A stretch of DNA of 17,506 nucleotides, from the NCBI GenBank assembly GCA_014381035.1, contig JACMIS010000102.1, forward strand, positions 1 through 17,506. Direction: 5' to 3'. A model generated the notes under the pieces. That model saw only the letters and a list, made by a program, of their open reading frames with translations, was not told where the DNA came from and did not search any database. This stretch comes from Armatimonadota bacterium. GTDB taxonomy: Bacteria > Armatimonadota > Armatimonadia > Armatimonadales > Armatimonadaceae. A program made the position numbers and the translations under genes. This document shows positions 15,415-17,506 of this stretch, one piece after another; positions within the stretch are counted from its first letter, which is position 1; every line of letters begins with the position of its first letter.

Positions 15415-16263
15415 CTAATTGCGAGAAACGGTGGTTTGGAAGCCCTTCGCCTCAACCTGTTTGGCGAATTCGCGTGCCGTCTTTTCGCTCTTGTACGCCG
15501 CGACCTGCAAGCGATAGATTACCTTGCCATCGACGACATCCGTTGAAAGACTGGTTTCATAACCCGCGGCTTTGAGTTCGGCGGCGCGTGTTTCGGCGTT
15601 CGTCTTTCCCTCGAAGGTGCCGACACGAACCCGGTACAGCGGACCGTTGAACACCGTTGCCGCCACCGGCGCGGACATGGCTTTATCTTCCGGATCGTCG
15701 GGCGTCACTGGAACCGGGGAAGGAGACGGCTTGGGGGCGGGCGTCGGTTCGACCTTCGGCGTAGGTGGAATATCGTCCGCATCCGGCTCCGGCGCGGGCG
15801 TCTCAGCAGGGACTGGCTCCCTTGGCAAATCGTCCTCGTCCGGCGCGGCGTTCGTCGCGGTCGGGGTTGGGGATGCCATATTTTCTCTGGCTTCTTCTTC
15901 CAACTTTCGTTTCGCCTCTTCGTCGGCTTTCTTTTTCGCCTCTTCGTCGGCTTTTTTCTTTGCTTCGTCTTCCGCCTTTTTGCGTTTTGCCTCTAACTCT
16001 GCCGTGTTGTCGATAATGGTGAGCGTCCCCTTGGGGACCGGTTGCGTCCCGTTGGATACCACGGTCGGTGCGACTGCGACGGGCTCGGTAGGACCGGCAG
16101 AATTACTTCCCGCATCGCCAAACCGTTTGCCGAGCACAAAATAGCCGACTAAAAAACAAAGCACGATAAACGCGCCGACGCCCATGACCAACTTCAGATC
16201 GGCGGGGTCGCCGTCACTCGCGGGTGCCGCGCTCTTGGCTCGATTGTTATAGTTACTTGCCAT
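15415..16263 (-). CDS. Membrane-anchored SPOR-domain protein
   Basis: A 282-residue bitopic membrane protein. Residues 1-23 are a short cytoplasmic part. One transmembrane helix follows (about 24-45, LVMGVGAFIVLCFLVGYFVL). Residues 88-127 form a charged Lys/Glu/Ala coiled-coil-like segment with near-identical 8-residue repeats, and about 128-195 are a Pro/Asp/Glu-rich spacer. The C-terminal SPOR domain (about 208-281) shows the paired YRVRVGTF and YRLQVAAY strands typical of the fold. SPOR domains bind denuded peptidoglycan at division sites or remodelled wall, so a role in septation or wall turnover is likely. It converges with the hydrolase gene and ends in a good terminator. The ATG at 16263 is preceded by GGAAAG about 5 nt upstream. 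The 116-base upstream spacer holds a short GTATG/CATAC repeat (16325-16337) but no convincing promoter. Confidence 0.9.
   Translation of the reverse strand: MASNYNNRAKSAAPASDGDPADLKLVMGVGAFIVLCFLVGYFVLGKRFGDAGSNSAGPTEPVAVAPTVVSNGTQPVPKGTLTIIDNTAELEAKRKKAEDEAKKKADEEAKKKADEEAKRKLEEEARENMASPTPTATNAAPDEDDLPREPVPAETPAPEPDADDIPPTPKVEPTPAPKPSPSPVPVTPDDPEDKAMSAPVAATVFNGPLYRVRVGTFEGKTNAETRAAELKAAGYETSLSTDVVDGKVIYRLQVAAYKSEKTAREFAKQVEAKGFQTTVSRN
15904..15975 (-). repeat. Three tandem 24-base coding repeats in the SPOR protein
   Basis: Residues 97-120 read AEDEAKKK, ADEEAKKK, ADEEAKRK: three 8-residue units from three 24-base direct repeats that differ at a few positions. Such repeats can gain or lose units by slippage without breaking the frame, changing the length of the rod between membrane and SPOR domain. 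Confidence 0.7.
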
Positions 16264-16379
16264 AAATCATTCTTTCCGAAACCTAATAAAACGCCTCGTA
16301 AATATCTGTTCACGATACTCCCGCGTATGCCTCATACCCCCTTCGGAGAACACCTTTATTTGTTTGACTATCCCCACGC

Positions 16380-17288
16380 TCATTCGCTTCGTTTTACTTG
16401 TGATTTGAATGCGAGTCGGGTCGCTCCTTCGATGGGCGATGGTTCCTCAAAGCAGGGTATCGGATTGTGAAAACGGCGTTTCAATGCCTGGAGGAAACCC
16501 TGTTCCAACGTTTTACCGCCTGCTTTCCATACGCCGCCAGACGTTGCAAATGTTACCGATTCGTCGCCAGCAAACCCGAGGCGATTCGCGGTCGCCGTCG
16601 CCAGGGATGCCAGCCAGCCGCCCGCCCCGATAAACAAGCCCTGTGCTTCACCGTCGCCACTTTCCTTGACACGCACTAAAAGTGGGACGAGGAATCCGCG
16701 CCCCGTTCCGCCATCCTCGTTCACCCTCCGACGCGCTTCTGCCGCCAGCGTTGCCGCATCCATTGTTCCCAATTCCTCGCAAACGGCGCGTGTCAATGTG
16801 GTCGGTGATGCTTGCTCGTCCAGGGCACGCAGTGTCCGGCGTACCATTTCCGTGGTCAGCCATGCACCGCTACCTTCATCGCCCCACTCCCAGCCACGTC
16901 CCCCGCAGCGTGCCGATTTTTCGGTCCGCCCGTTTTCTCCATACGCAACACTTCCTGTGCCGGCGATGATGACCACGCCATTGCCCTCTGGCAACGCGGC
17001 ATGGAACGCGATCACATAATCCGGCACCACGGCGATGTGCGCATCGGGGAACTGCGTGCGCAAAAACTGCTCCCATGACTCGGCGATTCCCGCGCGGGTG
17101 ATTTTTGTGATGCCCGCGCAAACGGACGATACGGGATGCGACGGCAAGTCCATCCCGTGCGGCGGTTCCCCGGACGCACTCGCACGGAAGCCGAGCGTCT
17201 CACGGACGAGCCTTCCCGTTACCGCGTCCGCATACTGGACGCGGACATGCGTCCCTCCCGCATCTATCCCGACAACGAACGGTTTCAT
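16380..17288 (-). CDS. BadF/BadG/BcrA/BcrD-family ATPase, N-acetylglucosamine kinase-like
   Basis: A 302-residue ASKHA-fold kinase of the size usual for bacterial N-acetylglucosamine kinase-like proteins. It starts with FVVGIDAGGTHVRV (phosphate-1 loop, Asp9). A conserved acidic residue is in VVPDYVIAF (Asp90). GTGSVAYG (110-117) is the phosphate-2 region, followed by GRGWEWGDEGSGAWL, a signature of this family. The adenosine region GLFIGAGGWLA and FATSGGVWKAG come later. It would phosphorylate an amino sugar such as GlcNAc in the cytoplasm, fitting wall recycling or chitin use; the exact sugar is inferred. It has a promoter at 17300-17329 and is divergent from the GuaB3-like gene. ATG 17288 is only about 5 nt from the predicted transcript start, so initiation may be leaderless. 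Confidence 0.88.
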   Translation of the reverse strand: MKPFVVGIDAGGTHVRVQYADAVTGRLVRETLGFRASASGEPPHGMDLPSHPVSSVCAGITKITRAGIAESWEQFLRTQFPDAHIAVVPDYVIAFHAALPEGNGVVIIAGTGSVAYGENGRTEKSARCGGRGWEWGDEGSGAWLTTEMVRRTLRALDEQASPTTLTRAVCEELGTMDAATLAAEARRRVNEDGGTGRGFLVPLLVRVKESGDGEAQGLFIGAGGWLASLATATANRLGFAGDESVTFATSGGVWKAGGKTLEQGFLQALKRRFHNPIPCFEEPSPIEGATRLAFKSQVKRSE

Positions 17289-17299
17289 AACTGGCTGTT

Positions 17300-17329
17300 A
17301 TTGTAGCCGCTTGTTTTCTCCTATGCTAA
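17300..17329 (-). promoter_or_regulatory. Promoter for the BadF-type kinase
   Basis: TTAGCA (17329-17324) and TACAAT (17305-17300) on the minus strand are 18 bases apart. The predicted start falls about 5 nt before the ATG. It overlaps the divergent promoter at 17311-17339, so the two could compete. Confidence 0.5.
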
Positions 17330-17339
17330 CCGATATATT
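17311..17339 (+). promoter_or_regulatory. Promoter for the GuaB3-like gene
   Basis: TTGTTT (17311-17316) and TATATT (17334-17339) are separated by 17 bases. The -10 abuts the inverted repeat at 17340-17369, and the expected start (about 17346) lies within its left arm. Confidence 0.55.
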
Positions 17340-17369
17340 AAAATGAAAAATCGGAGGATTTTTCATTTT
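17340..17369 (+). promoter_or_regulatory. Perfect 13-bp inverted repeat with the ribosome site in its loop
   Basis: AAAATGAAAAATC (17340-17352), GGAG (17353-17356) and GATTTTTCATTTT (17357-17369) make a perfect 13-bp stem and tetraloop. The loop plus the first G of the right arm is the GGAGG ribosome site, and the right arm ends in the first two bases of the TTG start codon. It may be a DNA operator next to the -10 or an RNA hairpin that controls translation. Confidence 0.75.
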
Positions 17370-17506
17370 GGATACAACAGTTGGCGGCAATAAAAAAGTG
17401 CGTCGCGCCTATGGTTTTGATGAAGTGGCATTGGTTCCCGGTCCGCTGGTGATTGACCCGCGTGACGTTGATATTTCCTGGACACTTGGTAACATTCGGT
17501 TTGATA
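17368..17506 (+). CDS. guaB3: GuaB3-type IMP dehydrogenase-family protein, N-terminal fragment
   Basis: Only 46 codons are in the window; the frame is open to the end. RRAYGFDEVALVPGPLVIDPRDVDISWTLGNIRFD matches the start of actinobacterial and cyanobacterial GuaB3 proteins (RRxYxxDExxxVPxxR...DVxxxWxLxxxRFE). These are IMP dehydrogenase/GMP reductase-family TIM barrels of purine metabolism without the usual N-terminal GuaB layout. The catalytic Cys loop is beyond the window. The start is TTG at 17368 with GGAGG 10 nt upstream; no in-frame ATG is available. The start codon overlaps the 13-bp inverted repeat, so expression is probably regulated at this point. Confidence 0.78.
   Translation, partial: MDTTVGGNKKVRRAYGFDEVALVPGPLVIDPRDVDISWTLGNIRFD

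Noticed and set aside
15572..16144. 190-codon open frame antisense to the SPOR gene
   Set aside because: Its Ser/Ala/Phe low-complexity product is the mirror of the coiled-coil and Pro-rich coding repeats; the sense protein has clear domains.

Overview
The window looks like a chromosomal piece of a free-living, moderately GC-rich bacterium, most likely an Armatimonadota. The strongest lineage clue is the H-X9-DG prepilin-like protein with its near-stereotyped N-terminus. It sits in a cassette of LacI regulator, small lipoprotein, prepilin and lipoprotein glycoside hydrolase, a layout I associate with that phylum. This is inference: no rRNA or other phylogenetic marker was tested, and I saw no tRNA, rRNA or CRISPR array.

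Left part (1-8670, minus strand). Read in the direction of transcription the order is murA, pyrG, a helix-hairpin-helix protein of unknown role, a nitronate monooxygenase-like protein, a GlcE-like FAD oxidase subunit and an M32 carboxypeptidase. murA and pyrG each have a good sigma-70-type promoter. The last three genes are tightly packed and form a probable operon. Upstream of murA lies a DUF4058 gene broken by two single-base frameshifts.

Middle (8670-10944, plus strand). dgt (dGTP triphosphohydrolase) and mreB are housekeeping genes. dgt and the helix-hairpin-helix gene each carry an in-frame, palindrome-rich low-complexity insert that is now translated.

Right part (10945-15298, plus strand). 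A LacI-family gene has a TTGACA/TAAAGT promoter with a 16-bp quasi-palindrome at the expected transcription start. A copy with 13 of 16 identical positions lies just upstream of the next gene block: small lipoprotein, prepilin-like protein, then a lipoprotein glycoside hydrolase with a carbohydrate-binding-like N-terminus. This suggests an autoregulated, sugar-responsive polysaccharide-utilisation cassette. Stem-loops after the prepilin gene and a 12-codon ORF before the hydrolase could set their relative expression. A perfect 16-bp hairpin spans the hydrolase stop codon.

Right end (15415-17506). A SPOR-domain membrane protein and a BadF/N-acetylglucosamine-kinase-like protein are on the minus strand. 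The kinase is divergent from a truncated GuaB3-type IMP dehydrogenase-family gene, whose ribosome binding site sits in the loop of a perfect 13-bp inverted repeat that runs into the TTG start codon.
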